DNA of 37,480 nucleotides from Parvularcula sp038745625 (GCA_038745625.1 JBCDLG010000021.1:1-37480); one strand, 5' to 3'; counted from the stretch's first letter, positions 8,002 through 15,128 are shown. Translations and numbers: made by a program. The notes: generated by a model from the sequence alone, not told the origin.

Positions 8002-8511
8002 TCAACTCCCGGTATACGCCGCATTCATTTGCTGTTGGAACGTGCCGATGATGTCGGGCCAGCGGTTGAGGCGGTTTTCGATATGCTCTGAGGTGACGCC
8101 GCCGGTGAGGTCGATGATGTAATCGACGCCGATCTGGCTGCGGTTTTCGAGGACATAGGCGCGGCCGTTTTTGTTGCCGTCGTTAAAACCATTCACGATA
8201 CGGAAGTCCTGATCACCGATCGGGCGGCCAAGGTCGAAATTGGCGAACAGCACCAGTTGGCCGCAGCGCGCGGGCTGACCTTCGCAGTCGACCGCGCGGA
8301 CGACGAAGATAATCCCATCCGAACTCCCCGTCGCCACCGGCGCACCGGTCGCATCCTCCAGCATGGTGGGGGACAGCCCGGCTTGCGTCAGCACCCGGGC
8401 GATGTCCTCACTGGTGAGGCTCTCCGTGACGGGCCGAACGTCAAGCTCTTGTGCTTGGGCAGCACCGAGGAGCAGCGCTGCAGCAGCGACGACGCGGATC
8501 AAGCTGGTCAT
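8002..8511 (-). CDS. YbjN domain-containing secreted protein
   Basis: A 169-residue protein with an N-terminal signal peptide (MTSLIRVVAAAALLLGAAQA, cleavage likely after AQA). It resembles the YbjN/DUF1790 fold: an early ESLTSEDIARVLTQAGL segment, a SSDGIIFVVRAVDCEG strand, QLVLFANFDLG, a RIVNGFNDGNKNGRAYVLENR block, then a DYIIDLTGGVTSEHIENRLNRW helix. The NxFN...GRAY pattern is characteristic. YbjN members are thought to be folding or stress-related accessory proteins; the secreted type has no firm function. The ATG at 8511 is chosen because GGGGG lies just upstream and the signal peptide starts there; a TTG at 8523 is less likely. It is divergent from the thioesterase gene. Confidence 0.82.
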   Translation of the reverse strand: MTSLIRVVAAAALLLGAAQAQELDVRPVTESLTSEDIARVLTQAGLSPTMLEDATGAPVATGSSDGIIFVVRAVDCEGQPARCGQLVLFANFDLGRPIGDQDFRIVNGFNDGNKNGRAYVLENRSQIGVDYIIDLTGGVTSEHIENRLNRWPDIIGTFQQQMNAAYTGS

Positions 8512-8552
8512 AAAAACCCCCAAGGAAGACCAAGAAAACCATGCCCGGATGG

Positions 8553-8574
8553 CGGGCCCGTGTCCACGGGCCCG
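8553..8574. repeat. Perfect GC-rich 10-base inverted repeat in a divergent promoter region
   Basis: CGGGCCCGTG (8553-8562) is followed after 2 bases by its reverse complement CACGGGCCCG (8565-8574). It lies between the YbjN gene and the thioesterase gene, 40 or more bases from each start. As DNA it could be an operator; as RNA it would be a very stable hairpin near the 5' end of a ybjN-like transcript. It has no T-run, so it is a poor intrinsic terminator. Confidence 0.5.
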
Positions 8575-8594
8575 TAGCGCCCTCCTGGACTCTC

Positions 8595-8610
8595 TAGACT
8601 GGTCGGTCTA
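8595..8610. promoter_or_regulatory. Candidate TetR-family operator upstream of paaI-tetR
   Basis: A 16-base imperfect palindrome with half-sites TAGAC (8595-8599) and GTCTA (8606-8610) around TGGTCG. Operators of LmrA/QdoR-type TetR regulators contain a similar TAGA...GGTCTA core. It lies 37-52 bases upstream of the thioesterase ATG and would overlap a -10 element such as TCTATT (8607-8612). The downstream TetR protein could therefore repress its own operon. The assignment is inferred from symmetry and position. Confidence 0.5.
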
Positions 8611-8646
8611 TTTCTCACGCAATAAGCGCAACCGAAGAGGCAAATC

Positions 8647-9024
8647 ATGGCCTTTGAACGAGACCCCGCCGTCGAGGAGCTGCTCCTCAACGCAACCGGC
8701 GGCAACAATTTCAAAAGTCTGATCGGGCTTCAAATGGTGTCCGCCGGGAACGGTCACGCCGAGGTCAAAATCGATCGGAAGCAGGAGCTGACCCAGCACC
8801 ATGGCTACCTGCATGGCGGCTTGATCGCGACCCTCGCCGACATCTCGATGGCCTGGGCCGCCGCGACCGCCGTCGGCGACGATCTTCGCTCCCGGGGCGA
8901 GGTCATCAAAGCAGGCAAAACCTCCGTCTCCGTCCAAGCCCGCGTTTATTCAGGCGAGAAGGACGGCGAGCCGCGGCTGGTCGCAACCGGCCTTGCCACC
9001 ATCGCCGCTTTGGCCGGGCGATGA
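8647..9024 (+). CDS. PaaI-family hotdog thioesterase
   Basis: A 125-residue single hotdog-fold protein, probably an acyl-CoA thioesterase that releases free acid and CoA in the cytoplasm. The family signature HHGYLHGGLIATLADISMAWAA lies at about residues 48-69: the HGG turn and the acidic residue in the following helix are the catalytic region. The later strands GEVIKAGKTSVSVQARVYSG and RLVATGLATIAA are typical. Length is usual for the family. A GAAGAGG ribosome binding site precedes the ATG. It overlaps the following TetR gene by 4 bases (ATGA), so the two are translationally coupled and probably co-regulated. The acyl substrate cannot be told from the sequence. Confidence 0.9.
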   Translation: MAFERDPAVEELLLNATGGNNFKSLIGLQMVSAGNGHAEVKIDRKQELTQHHGYLHGGLIATLADISMAWAAATAVGDDLRSRGEVIKAGKTSVSVQARVYSGEKDGEPRLVATGLATIAALAGR

Positions 9025-9620
9025 TGGCGCGGCCCGCCCTCTCTGCGCCTTTCACGGCCCTACCAGCGAAAAACTTGGGCGATCTTCAGACCAAGGAGCG
9101 CCTCATTCGCGCAGCGGTGATCCTGTTCCAAAAGAGCGGCTATCACGGCACCGGCACCGCCGCGCTGCTGGAGGCTGCAAGAGCGCCCAAGGGCTCGCTC
9201 TATCACCACTTCCCCGGCGGGAAGGCCGACGTCGCGATCGCCGCGATCGGGTGGATTGAGACGGAAATCGTTGCCGCTCTCAGCAAGACCGCCAACAGCG
9301 GGAAGATGATCGCTGATCTTGTTGCCTGGATGTTTGAGGGCACCGCCAGGTGGGCTGAACGCACCGGGTACGAACAAAGCCCCCTCCTCGCGGCGATCAC
9401 CTCCGCTGGCGCCCCGGATGAGGTGATGGCTGCCGCCGAGCAAACTTACCGGGCCGCTGAAGACGCGCTCTTGCCGCTCACCGGCGGTAGCCGCGACCTC
9501 GCAACCCTCGTGATCGCAGGCCTCGACGGCAGCGTCGTGCTCGCCCGCTCGCGGCGCAACGCCGAGCCCATCCGCGCAACAGGGCGGGAGCTGGGGCGTT
9601 TTCTTCTGCCGCGGCCATAA
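9021..9620 (+). CDS. TetR/AcrR family transcriptional regulator (LmrA/YxaF-like)
   Basis: A 199-residue repressor-type regulator. The N-terminal helix-turn-helix covers about residues 24-72: TKERLIRAAVILFQKSGYHG, then a TGTAALLEAARAPKGSLYHHFPGGK recognition region. The SLYHHFPGGK ending is characteristic of the LmrA/YxaF branch. The C-terminal ligand/dimer domain (85-199) has the matching SPLLAAITS and LVIAGLDGSVVLARSRRN segments. It starts inside the thioesterase stop (ATGATG at 9021), so translation is coupled. The palindrome at 8595-8610 is a plausible autoregulatory operator. The inducer is unknown; an acyl compound or a lipophilic toxicant would fit the neighbour. Confidence 0.9.
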   Translation: MMARPALSAPFTALPAKNLGDLQTKERLIRAAVILFQKSGYHGTGTAALLEAARAPKGSLYHHFPGGKADVAIAAIGWIETEIVAALSKTANSGKMIADLVAWMFEGTARWAERTGYEQSPLLAAITSAGAPDEVMAAAEQTYRAAEDALLPLTGGSRDLATLVIAGLDGSVVLARSRRNAEPIRATGRELGRFLLPRP

Positions 9621-9635
9621 TTATCTGGCCATGTG

Positions 9636-9662
9636 TCGATTTCGCTGCGCCTCATCCGTCAC
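9636..9662 (+). promoter_or_regulatory. Candidate ECF42-type promoter for the YCII-sigma operon
   Basis: TGTCGA at 9636-9641 and CGTC at 9659-9662 are separated by 17 bases. This matches the -35 TGTCGA and -10 CG(A/T)C pattern reported for ECF42 sigma factors. It lies about 47 bases upstream of the YCII ATG and in front of the ECF42 gene itself, as expected for autoregulation. Transcription would start at about 9669, in a stretch with a GAGCTT/AAGCTC inverted repeat (9669-9674 and 9681-9686). Confidence 0.6.
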
Positions 9663-9709
9663 AGGGGTGAGCTTGCTGATAAGCTCGCAAACCCAGGAGG
9701 GAACGATCA

Positions 9710-10063
9710 ATGCGGTACATGCTTCTTCTTTTTGATGATGAGCAAGTGATGGCGAACGCCGTGAAAGAGGCAGGCTTTGAAGCCTATATGGCGCAATGGG
9801 CAGCCTATACTGAAGGGATGCAAAAGGCCGGGGTGATGGTCAGTGGTGAGCCGCTGTCTGAGGGCCACACGGCTTCCACGGTCTCGGTACGCGGCGGCAA
9901 GCGCCAGGTCCAAGATGGACCCTTCATCGACAGCAAAGAGCAGCTGGGCGGCTTCTACATTATCGATGTCCCCAATCTCGATGAGGCCATCGCCTGGGCC
10001 GAAAAATGCCCACTCGTCTCAACCGGGCATGTTGAGGTCCGTCCGATTGCGGATTACTCTTAA
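9710..10063 (+). CDS. YCII/DGPF domain protein, ECF42 partner
   Basis: A 117-residue YCII-fold (dimeric alpha-beta barrel-like) protein. It opens MRYMLLLFDDEQ and carries the diagnostic DGPF motif (QVQDGPFIDSKEQLGGFYIIDV, about residues 66-87), followed by NLDEAIAWAEKCPL and a GHVEVRPI ending. Proteins of this type are regularly encoded beside ECF42 sigma factors, and may act as enzymes or as sensors for them; the exact activity is not established. A strong AGGAGG ribosome binding site precedes the ATG. The sigma gene begins 3 bases after its stop. The promoter-like element at 9636-9662 is a likely control point. Confidence 0.92.
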   Translation: MRYMLLLFDDEQVMANAVKEAGFEAYMAQWAAYTEGMQKAGVMVSGEPLSEGHTASTVSVRGGKRQVQDGPFIDSKEQLGGFYIIDVPNLDEAIAWAEKCPLVSTGHVEVRPIADYS

Positions 10064-10066
10064 GCG

Positions 10067-11260
10067 ATGAGCGATGAGGCCCGAGCAGCGGCAGAGACCG
10101 CGGCCAAGGAAAGCCGCGCGCGGCTGCTTGGGCTTCTTTCGCAGAGGACGCGAGACCTTGCCGCCGCCGAAGATGCGCTGAGTGACGCTTTCGCTACGGC
10201 CCTCAACACTTGGCCGACAATCGGTGTGCCCCGGTCACCGGATGCGTGGCTCCTCACCGCGGCCCGGCGTCGGCACCTCGACCACGTGCGGAAGGGCCAA
10301 ACAGCATCGGCGGGCGAGGCCGAACTCATCCGCGTGCTTGCGGAGCTAAGGGAGCAGGAGGACGCGAAAGACCCGCGCCTTGATCTTCTTTTCGTCTGTA
10401 CACACCCGGCGATTGAGGAGGCGGTCCGAGCACCCTTGATGCTCCAAGTGGTGCTCGGTGTACGGATAGAGGACATCGCCAAATGCTGGTTGATGAAAGA
10501 AACGGCGATGGCCCAGCGGCTCGTCCGCGCCAAAAAGAAGATCAAAGACGCCGGCATCCCTTTCGAAAAACCGGGTGAAGAGGTGTGGCTTGAACGGCTG
10601 ACGGCGGTTCTTGATGCCATCTACGCGGCGCTGACGATCGGCGGTGAGGGCCTCGATTTGGTCGATGAGGCCCTCTACTTGGCAAGCCTCGTCCACCACA
10701 CTGTGCCGACGAGCCCCGAGGCCAAAGGTCTCCTCGCCCTCGCGCTTCAGCAAAAGGCCCTCCGGCCCGATGGCCCAGATGCGACATTTGTTCCACTTAA
10801 TGACCGCAGCCCTAACGACTGGGACCGCGACCTGATCGAACGATCAGAAACGCTCCTCCGGCAGGCCGCCCGGCGGGGTCAGCCGGGGCGCTATCAGCTT
10901 GAGGCGGCCATCGGCTCGGCCCGTATTATCGGCAAGCTCGAAGAGCGCGACACATCTGGCGCCGCGCTGGCGCTCTATCGCCGCTTGATCGAGCTCGCCC
11001 CCAGTATTGGCGCTCGCTGCAGCTACGCCGCAGCTCTTTTAGATGCTGGCCAAACGGCGCAGGCCCTGGTCGAACTGAGCATTCTCGCTGACGAGGCCGA
11101 CACCTACCAACCCTATTGGGCAACCCTCGCCTCCGTCCTGCGCGCACGCGGCGATAACGCCGGCGCGGACCAAGCGATTGAAAAAGCCATTGCTCTGACC
11201 ACGGACCCTTCTGTGCGAACGTTCCTGATAAGCATTCGCGACAACTCAACCAAGAATTGA
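10067..11260 (+). CDS. ECF42-group RNA polymerase sigma factor with C-terminal TPR-like extension
   Basis: A 397-residue extracytoplasmic-function sigma factor. Region 2 lies at about residues 18-75 (RTRDLAAAEDALSDAFATAL...PDAWLLTAARRRHLDHVRK). A linker bears the ECF42 signature RLDLLFVCTHPAIEEAV (104-120), followed by region 4 (122-160, including IEDIAKCWLMKETAMAQRLVRAKKKI). The rest (175-397) is a helical, TPR-like domain needed for activity in studied members. No anti-sigma gene is adjacent, in line with the group, which is thought to be controlled through its C-terminal domain or DGPF partner. It follows the YCII gene by 3 bases. The regulon is unknown. Confidence 0.92.
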   Translation: MSDEARAAAETAAKESRARLLGLLSQRTRDLAAAEDALSDAFATALNTWPTIGVPRSPDAWLLTAARRRHLDHVRKGQTASAGEAELIRVLAELREQEDAKDPRLDLLFVCTHPAIEEAVRAPLMLQVVLGVRIEDIAKCWLMKETAMAQRLVRAKKKIKDAGIPFEKPGEEVWLERLTAVLDAIYAALTIGGEGLDLVDEALYLASLVHHTVPTSPEAKGLLALALQQKALRPDGPDATFVPLNDRSPNDWDRDLIERSETLLRQAARRGQPGRYQLEAAIGSARIIGKLEERDTSGAALALYRRLIELAPSIGARCSYAAALLDAGQTAQALVELSILADEADTYQPYWATLASVLRARGDNAGADQAIEKAIALTTDPSVRTFLISIRDNSTKN

Positions 11261-11366
11261 GCACTCTTTTTACCTTACTGAGACAAGTGAGAAGGTGAGA
11301 TTCCGCGCGCTCTTGCCGCTTTGCGTCAAGATAAGGCAGAGGGTATCGCAAAGTTTGGAGCGACTG

Positions 11367-11783
11367 ATGTCTGACACGATTCCACAGCGCGCAGGACCGA
11401 ATGCGCCGCTCTCTCCGCACCTTCAGGTTTGGCGGTTTACCGCCACCATGGCTGCGTCAATCACCCAGCGCATTGCCGGTTTCGGCAATGCGATCGGTTT
11501 GCTCCTGTTCACCGCCTGGGTGGCCTCTGCGGCCATGTCCGACGCGGCCTTCGCGGTGGTGAGCGGGTTCCTCGCAAGCCCGTTTGGCCTTTTCCTTCTT
11601 TTCGGCTTCACCGTGGCCTTCAGCTTTCATCTCTTGAACGGTGTTCGCTACCTCTTTTGGGATGCTGGCCGCGGCTTTGATAAGGCGTTCGCGTCCAAAA
11701 CCGCCTGGGCAGCCTATATTGGATCAGTCGCGCTCACTGTTCTTATCTTTTTCGTTGGCTTTTCCGTCTACGGAGGCGCGTAA
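11367..11783 (+). CDS. sdhC: Succinate dehydrogenase cytochrome b556 subunit
   Basis: A 138-residue membrane anchor of complex II, which helps bind haem b and ubiquinone in the inner membrane. It carries SPHLQVWRF (SPHL motif, about residues 16-24), then three hydrophobic helices at about 35-58, 67-90 and 110-135. The haem-ligand His lies in FSFHLLNGVRYLFWD (about residue 88). The quinone-site motif usually written SxxHRxTG reads SITQRIAG here: Ser and Arg are kept, His is replaced by Gln. The start at 11367 has GGAG upstream and gives the usual short N-terminus. Its stop overlaps the sdhD ATG by one base, so the two are coupled. Confidence 0.93.
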   Translation: MSDTIPQRAGPNAPLSPHLQVWRFTATMAASITQRIAGFGNAIGLLLFTAWVASAAMSDAAFAVVSGFLASPFGLFLLFGFTVAFSFHLLNGVRYLFWDAGRGFDKAFASKTAWAAYIGSVALTVLIFFVGFSVYGGA

Positions 11784-12121
11784 TGGCCAGTTCATCGACC
11801 AAACACTTCATCCGCCAGCGGACAACAGCCATGATCCAGGTCCCACTGTCTATCTGGCTGATCATCTCGGTCCTTAGCCACGCGGGTGATACGCGCACAG
11901 AGATGCTGACCTTTGTCAGCACCTGGTACAATGCCGCTCTGCTGGTGCTCTTTTTCTTGTCCGTTCCTCTGCATATGTCGATCGGCATTGGCGAGGTGAT
12001 TGACGACTATCTCCACGGCAAGGGTCTCAAATCCCTCAGCCATATGCTCAATTCGGTCTATGCCCTGGCCATCGGCACAGTGGGCATTGTTTCCGTTATC
12101 GCTATCACGCTCATCGCTTAA
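11783..12121 (+). CDS. sdhD: Succinate dehydrogenase membrane anchor subunit
   Basis: A 112-residue second anchor of complex II. Three membrane helices are visible (about residues 18-35, 45-70 and 85-110). The block SVPLHMSIGIGEVIDDYLHG (about residues 59-78) contains the expected haem-ligand His and the DY pair, whose Tyr contributes to the ubiquinone site in E. coli SdhD. It overlaps sdhC by one base and is followed 15 bases later by sdhA, in the usual C-D-A order. Length is normal for the alphaproteobacterial form. Confidence 0.93.
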   Translation: MASSSTKHFIRQRTTAMIQVPLSIWLIISVLSHAGDTRTEMLTFVSTWYNAALLVLFFLSVPLHMSIGIGEVIDDYLHGKGLKSLSHMLNSVYALAIGTVGIVSVIAITLIA

Positions 12122-12136
12122 GGAAGGCGTTCACCC

Positions 12137-13936
12137 ATGTCCGCGACCATGCCCTCGAGTTCCTATGAGATCATCGACCACGTGTACGACGTTGTTGTCG
12201 TTGGCGCTGGCGGCGCTGGTCTGCGCGCAACGCTCGGCGCTGCGGAAGCTGGCCTCAAAACCGCCTGCGTGACCAAGGTCTTCCCGACCCGTTCGCACAC
12301 GGTCGCGGCGCAAGGCGGGATCTCGGCCAGCTTGGGCAATATGGGCGAGGATGACTGGCGTTGGCATATGTACGACACCGTCAAAGGGTCGGACTGGCTG
12401 GGTGACCAGGATTCGATTGAGTATCTCTGCAAGCATGCTCCGGCTGCGGTCTATGAGCTTGAGCATTGGGGCGTGCCCTTCTCGCGCACCGAAGAGGGTA
12501 AGATTTATCAGCGTGCCTTTGGCGGCATGACCAAGAATTACGGCGAAGGTCCAGTGCAGCGCACCTGCGCAGCCGCCGACCGGACCGGCCATGCGATCCT
12601 CCACACGCTTTATGGTCAAGCTGTCCGTCAGCATGCAGAGTTTTTCATCGAGTACTTCGCCCTCGACCTGATCATGGAAGATGGCGAATGCCGCGGCGTG
12701 GTGACCTGGAACCTGGCAGACGGCACGATCCACCGCTTCCGCGCCAAGATGGTGGTTCTCGCCACGGGCGGTTATGGCCGCGCCTATTTCTCCGCCACCT
12801 CAGCCCACACCTGCACCGGTGACGGCAACGCCATGGTCCTGCGCGCAGGTCTCCCGCTGCAGGACATGGAATTCGTGCAGTTCCACCCCTCGGGCATCTA
12901 CGGCGCCGGTGTTCTGATCACGGAAGGTGCGCGCGGTGAAGGCGGCTACCTCACCAACTCTGAAGGTGAGCGGTTCATGGAGCGCTACGCGCCATCAGCC
13001 AAGGACCTCGCGTCCCGCGACGTTGTCTCTCGCTCGATGACGATGGAAATTCGCGATGGCCGCGGCGTTGGTCCGAACAAAGATCATATCTTCTTGCACC
13101 TCAACCACATCCCCGCCGAGACGCTGGCCCAGCGGCTTCCAGGCATTTCGGAGTCGGCAAAGATCTTCGCTGGCGTCGATGTCACCAAAGAGCCGATCCC
13201 GGTGATCCCGACCGTCCACTACAATATGGGCGGCATACCGACGAATTATCACGGCGAAGTTTTGACCAAGGAAGGCACCGACAACGACAAGGTTGTCCCC
13301 GGGCTGATGGCCATTGGAGAAGCAGCGTGTGTGTCCGTGCACGGCGCGAACCGCCTTGGCTCCAATTCCTTGATTGACCTCGTCGTCTTTGGCCGGGCGT
13401 CGGGCCTGCGCTGCGCCGAGATCCTTGATCCATCCGAGCCCGTCCCAGAGTTCAAGAACAAAGCTGGCGAGCAAGCGCTCGATCGGCTCAACCGGTTCCG
13501 CTACGCCGACGGCAGCACGGGCACCGCTGAGCTGCGCCTGGAGATGCAGCGGACGATGCAAAACAACGCCGCCGTCTTCCGCACCGGCGATGTGCTCAAA
13601 GAGGGCCAAGAGCTCATCCGCAAAGCACAAAAAGGCGCGGACGATATCTCTGTCAGTGACCGGACCATGGTCTGGAACACCGACCTCGTCGAAGCGCTGG
13701 AATATGACAACCTCATTGCCCAAGCCATGGTCACCATGGACTCAGCGGCCAACCGCGAAGAAAGCCGCGGTGCGCACGCCCGAGAAGACTTCCCAGATCG
13801 CGATGACGAGAACTGGATGAAGCACACAATCGCGTGGTACGAGAGCGGCGAGACCGACATCGACTACCGCCCGGTCCACACATGGACCATGTCGAACGAT
13901 ATCAGCTACATTGAGCCCAAAAAGCGGGTCTACTGA
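12137..13936 (+). CDS. sdhA: Succinate dehydrogenase flavoprotein subunit
   Basis: A 599-residue catalytic subunit that oxidises succinate to fumarate on the inner face of the membrane, with covalently bound FAD. Motifs in order: dinucleotide-binding VVVVGAGGAGLRATLGAAE (about residues 19-37), the FAD-attachment region SHTVAAQGGISASLGN (about 52-67), FHPSGIYGAGVLITEGARGEGG (about 253-274), the active-site Arg region ASRDVVSRSM (about 292-301), VPTVHYNMGGIPTN (about 356-369) and the C-terminal HGANRLGSNSLIDLVVFG. AAGGAAGG precedes the ATG. It ends just before a strong intrinsic terminator, so sdhB is not simply the next gene of this transcript. Confidence 0.98.
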   Translation: MSATMPSSSYEIIDHVYDVVVVGAGGAGLRATLGAAEAGLKTACVTKVFPTRSHTVAAQGGISASLGNMGEDDWRWHMYDTVKGSDWLGDQDSIEYLCKHAPAAVYELEHWGVPFSRTEEGKIYQRAFGGMTKNYGEGPVQRTCAAADRTGHAILHTLYGQAVRQHAEFFIEYFALDLIMEDGECRGVVTWNLADGTIHRFRAKMVVLATGGYGRAYFSATSAHTCTGDGNAMVLRAGLPLQDMEFVQFHPSGIYGAGVLITEGARGEGGYLTNSEGERFMERYAPSAKDLASRDVVSRSMTMEIRDGRGVGPNKDHIFLHLNHIPAETLAQRLPGISESAKIFAGVDVTKEPIPVIPTVHYNMGGIPTNYHGEVLTKEGTDNDKVVPGLMAIGEAACVSVHGANRLGSNSLIDLVVFGRASGLRCAEILDPSEPVPEFKNKAGEQALDRLNRFRYADGSTGTAELRLEMQRTMQNNAAVFRTGDVLKEGQELIRKAQKGADDISVSDRTMVWNTDLVEALEYDNLIAQAMVTMDSAANREESRGAHAREDFPDRDDENWMKHTIAWYESGETDIDYRPVHTWTMSNDISYIEPKKRVY

Positions 13937-13964
13937 TTTTACATTTATCTAACGCCGAGCAATC

Positions 13965-13990
13965 AAAGCCCCGCATTCGCGGGGCTTTTT
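13965..13990 (+). terminator. Intrinsic terminator after sdhA
   Basis: A perfect 10-base-pair stem (13965-13974 with 13979-13988), core GCCCCGC/GCGGGGC, with loop ATTC, followed by T residues to 13990. It sits 29 bases past the sdhA stop and separates sdhCDA from the thioredoxin-like genes and sdhB. Confidence 0.92.
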
Positions 13991-14014
13991 GGTAACCACT
14001 CAAGGATAAATTTC

Positions 14015-14042
14015 TGGGCGTTGATGGACGAGAGAGCGCCCA
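14015..14042 (+). promoter_or_regulatory. Hairpin abutting the start codon of the first thioredoxin-like lipoprotein gene
   Basis: TGGGCG (14015-14020) pairs with CGCCCA (14037-14042); a T-G and a T-A pair extend this to 8 base pairs. The loop 14023-14034 contains the GGACGAGAG ribosome-binding stretch, and the right arm includes the A of the ATG at 14042. It could modulate initiation. It also resembles, in position, the stronger hairpin before the paralogue at 14557. Confidence 0.4.
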
Positions 14043-14452
14043 TGAGACAGATCTTGATTGGCTTGATGGTGTTGGCCGTCGCGGCCTGCGGACGCGCCGC
14101 ACCGGGCGACGATGAAGGACGTTCGGTGGTCGCCGCGCTGGCCTATGCGGAGTGGTGTCCCAACTGCAAAGTGCTTGAGCCCAAATTGGAGGCCGTGCTC
14201 GACGAGCACAGCTATGTCGATACGAGCTTCGTGACCCTGGACTTCACATCGCGGGACAACGCGACGTTCCTTGAGGCCGCCGACCAAGCTGGTGTGGGAA
14301 GCGCGGTCCGTGAGCAATTCAAATCGCAAGTCACCACGGGCCTCTTGCTGTTGGTCGATTCCGACACCCAAGAGATCGTGGGCGTGGTCGACAAAACCCT
14401 GACAGAAGATGAAATCCACGAGGCGATCGTGGCGGCATCGGCCGGCTCATAG
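14042..14452 (+). CDS. Thioredoxin-like lipoprotein (first of a tandem pair)
   Basis: A 136-residue predicted lipoprotein. The signal MRQILIGLMVLAVAAC ends in a VAAC lipobox (Cys16). The mature part has a thioredoxin-type active site, YAEWCPNCKVLEPKL (CPNC at about residues 45-48), then FVTLDFTSRDN and a TTGLLLLVDSDTQEIVGVVDK strand pair typical of the fold's second half. The cis-proline loop of classical thioredoxins is not obvious: TTG stands where a TP is expected. It probably acts in periplasmic disulfide or redox handling, anchored to a membrane. The ATG at 14042 is chosen for its upstream GAGAG; an ATG at 14024 would add six residues. It is clearly paralogous to the next gene and lies between sdhA and sdhB. 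Confidence 0.8.
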   Translation: MRQILIGLMVLAVAACGRAAPGDDEGRSVVAALAYAEWCPNCKVLEPKLEAVLDEHSYVDTSFVTLDFTSRDNATFLEAADQAGVGSAVREQFKSQVTTGLLLLVDSDTQEIVGVVDKTLTEDEIHEAIVAASAGS

Positions 14453-14524
14453 GTTTCAGCCGCTTCAGCCGCCCCTTATACTCCGTGTCCTGCGCCCAGA
14501 AGACGTAACCTGGGGCAGCCCCAA

Positions 14525-14553
14525 CGCGAACTCCTGATCAAAAGGAGTTCGCG
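14525..14553 (+). promoter_or_regulatory. Perfect 11-base-pair hairpin that buries the ribosome binding site
   Basis: CGCGAACTCCT (14525-14535) and AGGAGTTCGCG (14543-14553) are exact reverse complements with a 7-base loop (14536-14542). The right arm contains the AGGAG ribosome binding site (14543-14547), and the ATG of the second thioredoxin-like gene is at 14557. If formed in the mRNA it would block initiation, so it may be a thermosensor-like, protein-bound or translation-coupled switch. As DNA it could instead be an operator. Confidence 0.65.
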
Positions 14554-14556
14554 ACC

Positions 14557-14961
14557 ATGCCAAAAATCATCGCAGCTTTTGCCATTTTGCTTGTCGCGGC
14601 CTGCGGCAATCCGTCTACCAGCCAGGCGCCGCGCGCTATCACCGCGGCGCTGAGCTACGCAGATTGGTGCTCCAGCTGCAAAATGCTCGATCCGAAATTG
14701 GCAGCGGTGCGTCAGAACCATGCTCTCGAGGGCATCACCTTCGTCACCCTCGATTACACCGAGCGAGATAGCGGCGCGTTCTTCATGGCTGCAGACAACG
14801 CCGGCATTGGCGAAGCAGTGTCGAGCCATTTCGCCGCGGAGGTCAAAACTGGCCTGCTCCTCCTTGTTGACCCCGCCACCCAAGAGGTCGTCTCGGTCAT
14901 CAACAAGACGATGAGCGAGACCGAGATTCTCTCCGCCCTCACCGCAGCGACCGCTGGCTAG
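14557..14961 (+). CDS. Thioredoxin-like lipoprotein (second of a tandem pair)
   Basis: A 134-residue predicted lipoprotein with signal MPKIIAAFAILLVAAC (lipobox VAAC, Cys16). Its thioredoxin-like domain has active site YADWCSSCKMLDPKL (CSSC at about residues 43-46). It aligns without large gaps to the preceding gene: FVTLDYTERD, AADNAGIGEAV, KTGLLLLVDPATQEVVSVINKT. The active-site dipeptide differs (SS here, PN there), which suggests different redox properties. An AGGAG ribosome binding site at 14543-14547 is clear but lies in the arm of a perfect hairpin. The gene sits 167 bases before sdhB. A role in envelope redox control linked to respiration is possible but is inferred only from position. 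Confidence 0.8.
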   Translation: MPKIIAAFAILLVAACGNPSTSQAPRAITAALSYADWCSSCKMLDPKLAAVRQNHALEGITFVTLDYTERDSGAFFMAADNAGIGEAVSSHFAAEVKTGLLLLVDPATQEVVSVINKTMSETEILSALTAATAG

Positions 14962-15128
14962 CACTCACGTCACAGCCCACGGTTATGACCGCAGGCACCT
15001 ACACGCTGCCCGCGAACCGTTTCGTAAGGCCCGCGATGCTAGAAAGCGCGCGGATTCGCCCTTTGCACCGCGTGTCTGATCGGCGTATTGCTCACAACGA
15101 GCCTAACGAGAACGAGTACTGAATTGCC

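Noticed and set aside
12995..13723. Minus-strand frame of 242 codons inside sdhA
   Set aside because: It is antisense to an intact, conserved sdhA with all motifs; a shadow frame.
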